From Ideonella paludis (GTDB lineage Bacteria > Pseudomonadota > Gammaproteobacteria > Burkholderiales > Burkholderiaceae_C), in contig NZ_JAGQDG010000006.1 of NCBI RefSeq assembly GCF_018069865.1, positions 62,001 through 126,000 on the forward strand: a stretch of DNA of 64,000 bases, in the 5' to 3' direction. Below are positions 53,249 to 62,193 of this stretch, piece by piece (the stretch's first letter is position 1; the number at the start of each line of letters is the position of its first letter). The notes under the pieces are model-generated. The model was not told the origin of the DNA. It ran no database searches and saw only the letters and a list, made by a program, of their open reading frames with translations. Position numbers and translations under genes: made by a program.

Positions 53249-53870
53249 CAGGGCATTTCTCCGGGCGCGTCGCTTCAAAGGCCTCCAACTTCATGCAGTT
53301 GGCAAACACGCGCATGACATTTGGGACATGCTCCGTGCGGCACTCAAAGCGCTGGGCATTGAAAATCTGCGGCACCAGCACACAGTCCGCCAATCCGGGT
53401 GTCTCGCCATGGCAATACGTGGTGGGCTGGGCAGCCAACTGGCGCTCTACCGTCTCCAAGCCAGACTCCACCCAGTGTCGGTACCACCGGTTCTTGTCGT
53501 CCTCGGACACGCCCAAGCTCTGCGTCAGATAGCGAAGCACTCGCAAATTGTTCAGTGGGTGGATCTCACAGGCGATGTCGAGCGCAAGCGCCCTCACCCT
53601 GGCCCGCCCTAGCGCATCGCTGGGGAGCAAGGCAGGTGTGGGGTGGGTTTCGTCCAGGTACTCCAAAATCGCCAGTGATTGGTGCACCAGTTTGTCTTCA
53701 TCTCTGAGCAAAGGCACCAAACGGGCGACCGAAACGGCCGCAAAGCCTTCGCTCGTTTGCTCGTTTCGGACCAGGTGTACGGGCGTGTAATCGAATGACA
53801 GACCTTTAAGGGCCAGGCCAATTCGAACGCGATAGGAGGCCGAGGATCGGAAGTAATTGAACAATTCCAT
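53238..53870 (-). CDS. maiA: Maleylacetoacetate isomerase (zeta-class GST)
   Basis: Glutathione-dependent isomerase of tyrosine and homogentisate breakdown, converting maleylacetoacetate to fumarylacetoacetate. The 210-residue protein begins MELFNYFRSSASYRVRIGLA with the zeta-class SSxSxRVR glutathione motif. The C-terminal helical domain starts about residue 85 (CEIHPLNNLRVLRYLTQSLG). GGAG precedes the start at 53870. It overlaps pgeF and is probably co-transcribed with it. Other homogentisate genes are not in the window. Confidence 0.9.
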   Translation of the reverse strand: MELFNYFRSSASYRVRIGLALKGLSFDYTPVHLVRNEQTSEGFAAVSVARLVPLLRDEDKLVHQSLAILEYLDETHPTPALLPSDALGRARVRALALDIACEIHPLNNLRVLRYLTQSLGVSEDDKNRWYRHWVESGLETVERQLAAQPTTYCHGETPGLADCVLVPQIFNAQRFECRTEHVPNVMRVFANCMKLEAFEATRPEKCPDAQ

Positions 53871-54010
53871 GGACAAGCTCCAACAAGGCAATTTCTAAAC
53901 GACCGGTACAGCAAGGAATGAGACATCCATGGCAGTAATCTCACACTCCTGACGCGCGCGCGGCCACTGTGGATGATGATGCCACGCCCGGGCGCTACAC
54001 TCGACCTTCC

Positions 54011-54556
54011 ATGCTGGCACGACGCCCTATCAAATACTGCCGCGAGTGCGGCACAGCGGTTCAATATCTGATCCCAGCAGACGACTCTCGTCCGCGGGCG
54101 GTATGCCCCGCTTGCGCCACGATCCATTATGAGAATCCACTCAACGTGGTCGGGACCCTCCCCGTCTGGGGCGAGCAAGTGCTGTTGTGCCGTCGCGCCA
54201 TTGAGCCGCGTCACGGGCTGTGGACCTTGCCGGCAGGCTTCATGGAATTGAATGAGACCACGGCTCAAGGCGCCCAGCGAGAAACAGATGAGGAAGCGGG
54301 TGTTCGTATTGAGCTTCAGGATCTGTTTTCTGTGCTGAATGTCGCGCGGGTGGGCCAAGTCCACTTCTTTTATCGCGCCCGCATGCTCGACACCACTATG
54401 AACCCGGGGCCAGAAACACTGGAGGCCCGGCTTTTTTACGAACACGAGATACCTTGGGACGAGCTGGCCTTCCGCACCGTGAAAGAAACCCTGAGCTTCT
54501 TCTTTGAAGACCGACGCCAGGGTCAATTCGTGGTGCATTGCGCCGATATCGCCTGA
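54011..54556 (+). CDS. Nudix hydrolase with N-terminal zinc ribbon
   Basis: A 181-residue hydrolase of nucleoside diphosphate compounds. Residues 8-34 carry a zinc ribbon (YCRECG and VCPACATIHYENP), as in NudC-like NADH pyrophosphatases. The Nudix box GFMELNETTAQGAQRETDEE (followed by AGV) spans about residues 76-98 and fits GX5EX7REUXEEXGU. The ATG at 54011 lies nine bases after TACACT and has no Shine-Dalgarno sequence. It stands alone upstream of the type I secretion genes. The substrate is not predicted. Confidence 0.86.
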   Translation: MLARRPIKYCRECGTAVQYLIPADDSRPRAVCPACATIHYENPLNVVGTLPVWGEQVLLCRRAIEPRHGLWTLPAGFMELNETTAQGAQRETDEEAGVRIELQDLFSVLNVARVGQVHFFYRARMLDTTMNPGPETLEARLFYEHEIPWDELAFRTVKETLSFFFEDRRQGQFVVHCADIA

Positions 54557-54603
54557 ATCGAACTCTTAGACCTAGGGGCCGCAGACGCGGTATTGGCCAC
54601 TCC

Positions 54604-56898
54604 ATGACAGATCCACGCTCGACGCCACCGTCCGGCAGCCCAGACGCTGCTCCTGTGCCCTCACCGGCCGGCGCCCCCAGCCCCGTGTCTCAAAGCGCCG
54701 TGCAGCCCGCTGCGCCAGCCCCAGCCGCCGCGGCACAGGCGGCAGCCCCACGCGTAGCGCCGCAAGATCGTATGCGTGAAGACTTGCTCCGCACCGACCC
54801 CTTGCTCGACTGCTTGGTGGAGACCTGCCGCCTGCACGGCCACAGCGCCACGCGGGCGTCTTTGTCGTCGGGCTTGCCGTTGGCAGAGGGCCGCTTGCCC
54901 CTGGACATGGCAGAGCGCGCGGCAGCCCGCGCGGGCATGTACACAAAGCTGGAGCGCCGGCCAACCGACGAGATCGACGCCGCCGCTTTGCCGGCGATCT
55001 TGGTGCTCAAGAACAACAACGCCTGCGTTTTGTTGGGCTGGGATGGCGACAAAGCCCGTCTGCTGCTGCCTGAAACCGGCCAGGGCACCGTGACCTTGAG
55101 CAAAGCGGAGCTCAACGAACGCAGCACAGGCTTGGTGCTCTATGTTCGGCCGCACTTCCGCTTTGATGGGCGCTCGGCCGAAGTGCGCCCGCCCAAAGAG
55201 GGCCATTGGTTTTGGGGCTCCTTGCTGTCTCAGCGCTTTGTCTACAAGGACATCCTCTGGGCCGCCGCACTCATCAACCTGTTTGCCATCGCCACCCCTC
55301 TGTTCTCGATGAACGTGTATGACCGGGTGGTCCCGAACAACGCCGTTGAGACCCTGTGGGCCTTGGCTGTTGGCGTGTTGTTGATCATGCTGGCGGACTT
55401 GGTCATGCGCAAAATGCGCAGCCGATTTGTCGACGAAGCCAGCGCCCGCATCGACGTGCAGATCTCAGCCACCCTGATGGAACGCGTGCTGGGCATGAAG
55501 CTGGAAAACCGGCCCGCCTCTGTCGGGTCCTTCGCCAGTAATTTGCGCGGCTTCGAACAGGTGCGCGACCTGATCGCCTCGACCACCGTGACGGCATTGG
55601 TCGACTTGCCTTTTGCCCTGTTGTTCTTGCTGGTGATCATTCTGATCTCGCCTTGGCTGGCCCTGCCCACCATTCTGGGCTTCGTGGCCATCTTGGTGGC
55701 GGGCTGGATGATTCAGGACAAGCTGCATGCCCTGGCTGAGACCACCTACCGAGCCTCCGCAGCCCGCAACGCCACTTTGATCGAGAGCCTGTCGGGCATC
55801 GAGACCATCAAGACCCAGGGTGCCGAGGGTGTGATCCAAGCGCGCTGGGAGCGCGCCAACGTGTTCTTGGCGAACACCAACGTCAAGATGCGCGCCCTGT
55901 CCTCCGGCGCCACCTACATGACCAACTTCATCGTGCAGTTGGTGAGCGTGGTCAACGTGGTCGGTGGCGTCTACCTGATCAGTGAACGGATGCTGACCAT
56001 GGGCGGCTTGATCGCTGTGGGCATGTTGGCGGGCCGGGCTTTGATGCCTGCAGGTCAAATCGTCGGTCTGCTCATGCAGTACCAAGGCGCCCGCACATCT
56101 CTGGAAGGGCTGGAGCAAATCATGGCCAAGCCCGTGGAGCGCCCTGACGGCACGGCCTACATCCACCGAGCCAAGCTGAAAGGCGAAATCGAGTTCCGCA
56201 ATGTCAGCTTCGGCTACCCCGGCCGCAAAGACAGCGCGCTCGACGGTGTGAGCTTCCGCATTCGGCCAGGCGAGCGGGTGGCCCTGATCGGCCGCGTGGG
56301 CTCAGGCAAGTCGACCATGCAAAAGCTGATGATGGGGCTCTATCAGCCCAAGTCCGGCTCGGTGCTGCTGGACGGCATTGACATCAATCAGCTGGACCCG
56401 GCCGATTTGCGTCGCAATATGGCCTATGTGTCGCAAGACGTGCTGCTGTTTTACGGAAGCCTGCGCGAGAACATCACCTTTGGTCTGCCGTTTGCCGATG
56501 ACAGCGCCGTGGTGGCTGCAGCAGAAGCCGCGGGTATGGCGGACTTTGTGAACCGCCATCCTGAGGGCTTTGACCTGAATGTGGGCGAGCGCGGAGAACA
56601 GCTCTCGGGCGGCCAGCGCCAAAGCGTCGGCTTGGCGCGCGCACTGCTGCACAACTCGCCGATTTTGCTGCTCGACGAGCCCACCAGTGCGATGGACTTC
56701 TCCACTGAAGCCGCCATTACCCAGCGCTTGACGGAGTTCAGCCGCGACAAGACCGTGGTGCTGGTCACGCATCGAACATCGTTGCTGTCTATGGTCAGCC
56801 GGGTCATCGTCGTTGATGGCGGCAAAGTGGTGGCCGATGGGCCACGCGACCGAATCATGGAAGCCCTGCAGGGCGGCCGCATTGCGAGGGCCGCATGA
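54604..56898 (+). CDS. Type I secretion ABC ATPase/permease (LapB/HlyB-like)
   Basis: A 764-residue inner-membrane ABC exporter. A 50-residue Pro/Ala-rich lead is followed by a C39-like domain (DPLLDCLVETCRLHG) lacking a clear peptidase active site. Then come the six-helix membrane domain and a C-terminal ATPase with GRVGSGKST (about 563), LSGGQRQSVGLARALL (about 667) and ILLLDEPTSAMD (about 687). It powers export of the adhesin encoded downstream. Its stop overlaps the next start (ATGA). The start at 54604 gives MTDPRSTPPSG. Confidence 0.9.
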   Translation: MTDPRSTPPSGSPDAAPVPSPAGAPSPVSQSAVQPAAPAPAAAAQAAAPRVAPQDRMREDLLRTDPLLDCLVETCRLHGHSATRASLSSGLPLAEGRLPLDMAERAAARAGMYTKLERRPTDEIDAAALPAILVLKNNNACVLLGWDGDKARLLLPETGQGTVTLSKAELNERSTGLVLYVRPHFRFDGRSAEVRPPKEGHWFWGSLLSQRFVYKDILWAAALINLFAIATPLFSMNVYDRVVPNNAVETLWALAVGVLLIMLADLVMRKMRSRFVDEASARIDVQISATLMERVLGMKLENRPASVGSFASNLRGFEQVRDLIASTTVTALVDLPFALLFLLVIILISPWLALPTILGFVAILVAGWMIQDKLHALAETTYRASAARNATLIESLSGIETIKTQGAEGVIQARWERANVFLANTNVKMRALSSGATYMTNFIVQLVSVVNVVGGVYLISERMLTMGGLIAVGMLAGRALMPAGQIVGLLMQYQGARTSLEGLEQIMAKPVERPDGTAYIHRAKLKGEIEFRNVSFGYPGRKDSALDGVSFRIRPGERVALIGRVGSGKSTMQKLMMGLYQPKSGSVLLDGIDINQLDPADLRRNMAYVSQDVLLFYGSLRENITFGLPFADDSAVVAAAEAAGMADFVNRHPEGFDLNVGERGEQLSGGQRQSVGLARALLHNSPILLLDEPTSAMDFSTEAAITQRLTEFSRDKTVVLVTHRTSLLSMVSRVIVVDGGKVVADGPRDRIMEALQGGRIARAA

Positions 56899-58427
56899 TG
56901 ACTCAAGCTCCTATGAATGCTCCCAAACCTGACCAAGCGGGCGCGCCCGCTCCGGCCTCGCCCGCGGTGCAAACCAGTCTTGTCGATGCGCCCATCCAAG
57001 GCCCGGCAGGCGGCGAGTTGACACCAGCAAGCACACCGCCCGCCGGCGAGAAAGAGCCCTCCGCCTTGAAGCGCAAGCTCAAGCCGCTGACGGACTTCTT
57101 CCTTGCGCCGTCGACCGGCATGGATATGCCAGGCATGGCTCAGTTCGAACTGGCTGCCAACGGGGTGATGAGCCGCCAAAGCACGCTGCGTGCGCAGCAA
57201 ATTGTCCGCATGGCCGTGGCCATGTTGGTCATCCTGCTGATTTGGGCCGGCTTTGCGCACGTCGATGAAGTCACTCGCGGCGAAGGCCGCGTTGTGCCCT
57301 CGCGGCAGTTGCAGGTGCTGCAGGCACTTGACGGCGGCGTGGTAGATGAAATCTTGGTGCGAGAAGGCGAAGTCGTCGAGGCAGGCCAGCTTCTGCTGCG
57401 CATCGATGAAACCCGCGCCACCTCAGGTGTGCGTGAGAGTGCCGCCCAAGGATTAGCCCTGTCAGCCCGCGAAGCACGTCTGAGAGCCTTGGCTGAGGGC
57501 AGCAGCTTCAGGCCGCCTGAACCTTCCAATGATGAAGAAAAGGCTGTGGTTGAAGAAGAGCGTCGCCTTTACGAGTCCAAAGTCACCGAGCTGAGCACCT
57601 TGGTTTCTATCAGCCGCCAGCAGCTCTCGCAGCGCCAACAGGAGTTGTCGGAGATGCAGTCACGCCGCGCAGCCGCCCTGCGCGCACTGGACTTGGCCCA
57701 GCAAGAGCTCACACAGACTCGCCCCTTGTTGGCAACCGGTGCGGTGTCTTCTGTGGACATCTTGCGCTTGGAGCGCGAGGTCAGCCGCAGCCGAGGTGAC
57801 GCCGAGCAGGCCGCCGCTCAAATCAGCCGGGTTCAGGCCGCCATCGGCGAGGCCAACCGCAAGATCCAAGAAACGGAATTGAGCTTCCGGAACGAGGCTC
57901 GCAAAGAATTGGCTGAAACCAAGGGCAAGATCAACGTGCTGAATGAGGGCGCGGTCGGCCTGGCTGACAAGGTGGACAAGACCCAGGTCAAGTCCCCCGT
58001 CCGCGGCCGTGTACAGCGCTTGCTGGCCAAGACCGTCGGTGGCGTGGTCCAACCCGGTAAAGACATTGTTGAGATCGTTCCACTGGATGACACGCTGATG
58101 CTGGAGGCCAAGGTCCTGCCCAAGGACATCGCCTTCATTCGCCCCGGCCAAAGTGCCATCGTGAAGTTCACTGCCTACGATTTCTCCATCTACGGTGGCC
58201 TGGAAGCCAAGGTCGAGACCATCAGCCCAGACACGGTCATCGATGAAAAGGGTAACGCCTATTACTTGGTACGGGTGCGAACGGACCGCCCTAGCTTGAG
58301 CGATAAGCTGCCCGTTATTCCCGGCATGACCGCCGAGGTCGATGTGCTGACCGGCAGCAAGACCGTGCTGTCGTATCTGCTCAAGCCCGTCTTGAAAGCC
58401 AAGGCCTATGCCTTGCGCGAGCGCTGA
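56895..58427 (+). CDS. Type I secretion membrane-fusion protein (LapC/HlyD-like)
   Basis: A 510-residue periplasmic adaptor. A Pro/Ala-rich cytoplasmic lead (1-90) precedes a single membrane helix (IVRMAVAMLVILLIWAGFAH, about residue 96-116). Then come a lipoyl-like half with VDEILVREGEVVEAGQLLLR, a long coiled-coil hairpin (about 180-335), and the second lipoyl half with KSPVRGRVQRLLAKTVGG. A beta-barrel end follows (AIVKFTAYDFSIYGGLEAKV). It links the ABC exporter with a TolC-like outer-membrane protein, which is not encoded in this window. Its start overlaps the exporter stop by four bases. Confidence 0.92.
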   Translation: MMTQAPMNAPKPDQAGAPAPASPAVQTSLVDAPIQGPAGGELTPASTPPAGEKEPSALKRKLKPLTDFFLAPSTGMDMPGMAQFELAANGVMSRQSTLRAQQIVRMAVAMLVILLIWAGFAHVDEVTRGEGRVVPSRQLQVLQALDGGVVDEILVREGEVVEAGQLLLRIDETRATSGVRESAAQGLALSAREARLRALAEGSSFRPPEPSNDEEKAVVEEERRLYESKVTELSTLVSISRQQLSQRQQELSEMQSRRAAALRALDLAQQELTQTRPLLATGAVSSVDILRLEREVSRSRGDAEQAAAQISRVQAAIGEANRKIQETELSFRNEARKELAETKGKINVLNEGAVGLADKVDKTQVKSPVRGRVQRLLAKTVGGVVQPGKDIVEIVPLDDTLMLEAKVLPKDIAFIRPGQSAIVKFTAYDFSIYGGLEAKVETISPDTVIDEKGNAYYLVRVRTDRPSLSDKLPVIPGMTAEVDVLTGSKTVLSYLLKPVLKAKAYALRER

Positions 58428-58460
58428 CCCCCTCAGGCTCGATACAAATCGCAATTTTTT

Positions 58461-58489
58461 GATTTCCGGCACTTTTTGTGCCGGAAATC
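58461..58489. repeat. Perfect 12-bp hairpin between the fusion-protein and adhesin genes
   Basis: GATTTCCGGCAC (58461-58472) and GTGCCGGAAATC (58478-58489) pair perfectly around loop TTTTT. It is 34 bp after the hlyD-type stop. No T-run follows on the plus strand, so it is not a standard terminator. It may limit readthrough, stabilise mRNA ends, or bind a regulator. The remaining 186 bp to the adhesin start include TTACACT near 58563-58569, a possible -10 element. Confidence 0.5.
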
Positions 58490-58675
58490 ACATTCAGCAA
58501 GCCAACTGATCCCACAAGAAGCATGGGCAACATGCCTACTTCCTGTTGTATCTAAGTTTAGTTACACTCCTGCTTTGGGTGAAATCCATCACATCCGACT
58601 GGATTGAATCACCCCACAAGGCGCGGCAAGTACTATGCTGGCGCCAACTGTTTGTTCCCCAGTGGAGAGCTTCGT

Positions 58676-61600
58676 ATGTCGTCGTCTAATACGCCCAACC
58701 CCCATTCTTCCGTTGCTGCTGTCCAGGGCACCGGAGCCGCTGCGTCGCTGACTGCCGCTGCCAAAGCCGCAGCGGCCAAGGCCGTAGCCAATGATGCAGG
58801 CCTGCAAGATGCGATTGCCAAGGGCTACCAGCCGGCTCGAATCCTGGGCGGCAAGGTGGTGGGCGTTTGGGGCGGCGCCCTGCTGCGCACCGCAGATGGC
58901 GAGCTGCGCCCGCTGAAAACAGGCGATGTCATCAAGAAGGGTGATGTGGTTCTGACCACCCAGGATGGCATCGTTCAGATTGAAGGCGCCAAGACGACAA
59001 ACTCCGCCCTGATCGACCGAGTCATTGCTGACATCGGCGCCCCAAAGCCTGAGGAGCCGACTGGGGTTGGTATTCAGGGGCCTGGTGGTGGCGACAATTT
59101 CTTGCCTGGCCTGCGCGTTGACCGCGTGGTCGAGGCCGTCACGCCTGCCGGCTTGGGCTTTACCGAAGTCGCCGCCGACACCGAAGAGATCCAATTTGAC
59201 ACGGCAGCCGATGAGCTGGCCGCGGCTGAGCTGGCCGCTTTGCCAGATGTCTTCACGGGTAACGAAGACACACCCATTGTTTTCAACCCCACGACGAATG
59301 ACACGGCTGGCAATGCAGGTCCGCTCACGGTCACCAGCATTGCAGGTCAACCCATCGCGGTAGGCACCCCCGTCAACCTACCTCAGGGTGTCGTGACGCT
59401 GAACCCGAATGGCACGTTGACCTTCACGCCCAACGCCAACTTCAATGGGCAAATCAACTTTCCCTACGTGGCGACAACCCCCAGTGGCTCGACAGTCACC
59501 TCGACCGTCACACTGAACGTCACGCCAGTCAATGATGCCCCCGAAGGCACAGACGCGATCCGCCAGACCTACGAGGACGTGCCTTACGTCCTCCAGACCA
59601 AAGACTTTGGCTTCAAGGATGTTGACAACGACACCTTGGCAGCCGTGCGCATTGACACCTTGCCGACCAATGGTCGCCTGACCCTGAACGGTCAGCCCGT
59701 TGCTGATGATCAGGTCATTTCCGCAGCAGACATCGCAGCAGGCCGCCTGCAGTTTGTGCCGGACGCCGACGAAAACGGCACGCCTTACGGCTCGTTCACG
59801 TTCTCGGTGCAAGACTCTGGGGGCGCCTTTGATGCCGCGCCCAACCGCTTCACGCTGAATGTGGACCCCTTGGCAGAAACGCCAGCGGCCAACAACGACG
59901 CGATGAAGACCGAAGAGGGCAAGCCTGTCGTGATCGATGTGCTCGCCAACGACAAAACGCCAGTGGGCACCACCCTGACGGTCACCGAGATCAACGGCAA
60001 GCCGGTGACGCCCGGAACACCAGTGCCCATCACGGACAGCACGGGCCAGCCCATCGGAAACGTGGTCGTTTCACCTGATGGCAAGGTCACGTTCACGCCT
60101 GAACCGAACTACCAAGGCCCGGTCGACTTCACCTACACCGCCACAGATGGCAAGACGCCTGTGGAAGGCAAGGTGCATGTGGATGTCACCCCGGTCAACG
60201 ACGTCCCTGTGGCCACCGACGACAAAGCCACGATTGAAGCCGGCAAGCCCACCACGCTGGACGTGCTGGGCAACGACACCGACCCGGACAAGGACCCGCT
60301 GACCATCTCGGAGATCAACGGCCAGCCGGTGACCCCGGGCACGCCGGTGACCTTGCTCGACCCCGTGACCAAGCAGCCCGTGGGCACGGTCACCGTCACA
60401 CCGGAAGGCAAGATCACCTTCAACCCGGCGCCGGGCACCGAAGGTCCTGTCACCTTCGAATACACCGTGAAGGACCCGTCGGGTGCCACCGACAAGGCCA
60501 CCGTGACTCTGGATGTGGGCGGCGTCAATGACGCCCCCGTGGCTCAGGCCGATGTGGGCTCGACCACTGAAGACGCCATCCTGACCGTCTCTGCCGCCAA
60601 TGGCGTGATCCAGAGCGGTGCTGCGCCTGCAGGCCGTGACTCGGATGTCGATGGCGACAGCTTGGCTGTGTCCGCCGTGTCCTTTGGCAACACCGTGGGC
60701 AAGGTGGGCTCGCCCATTGCAGGCGCCTTCGGCACGCTGACGCTGAACGCTGATGGCTCTTACAGCTACGTGCCCAATGCCGCTGCGCAAGCGCTGGACA
60801 CGGGCGAGAGCGACCGCGACATCTTCACCTACACGGTGACCGACCCCGCTGGCAAGACGGCCACCACCACGCTGACCATCACCGTCACCGGCGTCAATGA
60901 CGGCCCCGTGGCCATCGACGACAGCGCCCTGACCCCTGTGGGCACCCCCGTCACCATCCCGGTGCTGGGCAATGACACCGACCCCGATGGCGAGCCGCTG
61001 ACCGTCACCCAGGTAGACGGCAAGCCCATCAGCCCGGGCAACCCCGTCTCGCTGACCGACCCCGTGGGCAATCCCATCGGTACCGTCGCGCTCAACCCCG
61101 ATGGCACCCTCACCTTCACGCCCGCTCCGGGCTATGAAGGCCCGGTGGACTTCCCTTACACCGTCACTGACGGCACCACCACCGACACCGGCAATGTCCA
61201 TGTCGTGGTCAGCTCCACCAACCGTCCCCCGGTGGCCGACGACAACTATGTCCAAGGCATCGAAGGCACGCCGGTCACGTTCGACCCGCGCTCTAACGAC
61301 TACGACCCTGACACCGATCCGATTGCGATCACCCAGATCAATGGAAAGCCCATTGCTGTGGGCTCGCCCATCACGCTGCCTGAAGGCACGGTCGCTCTCA
61401 ACCCCGATGGCACGCTGACCTTCACCCCGGCCAAGAACTTTGATGGCCCGGTGACGTTTGAGTACACCATTGCTGACGGCCGCAGCGGCACAGACACCGC
61501 CAAGGTCGTCATCAATGTGGCGCCGCTGGACAACTCGCCAGCCGCCAATGACGATGTGGCCACCACGCCGGAAGACACCCCGGTGCTGGTCGATGTGCTG

Positions 61601-61894
61601 GCCAATGACAAGGACTTGGACGGCGAGAAGCTGACCATCACCGAGATCGACGGCCAACCTGCTGTGGTGGGCACGCCGGTCACCATCACCGATGACCAGG
61701 GCACCCCGATTGCCACCGTGACGCTGACGCCTGAGGGCAAGCTCAATGTGGTGCCGGAGCTACGTGCCCAATGCCGCTGCGCAAGCGCTGGACACGGGCG
61801 AGAGCGACCGCGACATCTTCACCTACACGGTGACCGACCCCGCTGGCAAGACGGCCACCACCACGCTGACCATCACCGTCACCGGCGTCAATGA
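58676..61894 (+). CDS. Giant repeat adhesin with N-terminal retention module, 5' part
   Basis: Surface adhesin with a LapA/BapA-type architecture. Residues 50-105 form the retention module (ARILGGKVVGVWGGALLRTA, then KTGDVIKKGDVVLTTQDGIV), which in LapA keeps the adhesin anchored in the outer membrane until cleavage by the LapG protease. An Ala-rich stretch (DTAADELAAAELAAL, 174-188) may hold a cleavage site, though the canonical TAAG is absent. Then follow Ig-like/tandem-95 and VCBS repeats of about 90-120 residues (NDTDPDGEPLTVTQVDGKPI type). GGAGAG precedes the ATG at 58676. The coding frame is genuine up to 61757; the last 45 codons to 61894 are out of frame. Confidence 0.85.
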   Translation: MSSSNTPNPHSSVAAVQGTGAAASLTAAAKAAAAKAVANDAGLQDAIAKGYQPARILGGKVVGVWGGALLRTADGELRPLKTGDVIKKGDVVLTTQDGIVQIEGAKTTNSALIDRVIADIGAPKPEEPTGVGIQGPGGGDNFLPGLRVDRVVEAVTPAGLGFTEVAADTEEIQFDTAADELAAAELAALPDVFTGNEDTPIVFNPTTNDTAGNAGPLTVTSIAGQPIAVGTPVNLPQGVVTLNPNGTLTFTPNANFNGQINFPYVATTPSGSTVTSTVTLNVTPVNDAPEGTDAIRQTYEDVPYVLQTKDFGFKDVDNDTLAAVRIDTLPTNGRLTLNGQPVADDQVISAADIAAGRLQFVPDADENGTPYGSFTFSVQDSGGAFDAAPNRFTLNVDPLAETPAANNDAMKTEEGKPVVIDVLANDKTPVGTTLTVTEINGKPVTPGTPVPITDSTGQPIGNVVVSPDGKVTFTPEPNYQGPVDFTYTATDGKTPVEGKVHVDVTPVNDVPVATDDKATIEAGKPTTLDVLGNDTDPDKDPLTISEINGQPVTPGTPVTLLDPVTKQPVGTVTVTPEGKITFNPAPGTEGPVTFEYTVKDPSGATDKATVTLDVGGVNDAPVAQADVGSTTEDAILTVSAANGVIQSGAAPAGRDSDVDGDSLAVSAVSFGNTVGKVGSPIAGAFGTLTLNADGSYSYVPNAAAQALDTGESDRDIFTYTVTDPAGKTATTTLTITVTGVNDGPVAIDDSALTPVGTPVTIPVLGNDTDPDGEPLTVTQVDGKPISPGNPVSLTDPVGNPIGTVALNPDGTLTFTPAPGYEGPVDFPYTVTDGTTTDTGNVHVVVSSTNRPPVADDNYVQGIEGTPVTFDPRSNDYDPDTDPIAITQINGKPIAVGSPITLPEGTVALNPDGTLTFTPAKNFDGPVTFEYTIADGRSGTDTAKVVINVAPLDNSPAANDDVATTPEDTPVLVDVLANDKDLDGEKLTITEIDGQPAVVGTPVTITDDQGTPIATVTLTPEGKLNVVPELRAQCRCASAGHGRERPRHLHLHGDRPRWQDGHHHADHHRHRRQ
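60764..61199 (+). repeat. Adhesin repeat segment A (copy near 61758)
   Basis: About 436 bp nearly identical to 61758-62193 at an offset of 994 bp. The first 160 or so bases match exactly and later bases show scattered synonymous changes. It encodes the second half of a VCBS-type domain and the following Ig-like domain. Confidence 0.85.
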
Positions 61895-62193
61895 CGGCCC
61901 CGTGGCCATCGACGACAGCGCCCTGACCCCCGTGGGCACACCCGTCACCATCCCGGTGCTGGGCAATGACACCGACCCCGATGGCGAGCCGCTGACCGTC
62001 ACTCAAGTGGACGGCAAGCCCATCAGCCCGGGCAACCCCGTCTCGCTGACCGACCCCGTGGGCAACCCCATCGGGACCGTCGCGCTCAACCCCGACGGCA
62101 CCCTCACCTTCACGCCCGCTCCGGGCTATGAAGGCCCGGTGGACTTCCCCTACACCGTCACCGACGGCACCACGACCGACACCGCGAATGTTC
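61758..62193 (+). repeat. Adhesin repeat segment B (copy of 60764-61199)
   Basis: This copy starts exactly at the point where the adhesin frame breaks. It begins in the middle of a VCBS domain (SYVPNAAAQALDTGESDRDI), with no upstream half. Confidence 0.85.

Noticed and set aside
60071-61657. A 528-codon minus-strand ORF inside the adhesin
   Set aside because: It repeats along with the adhesin repeats and is an antisense shadow.
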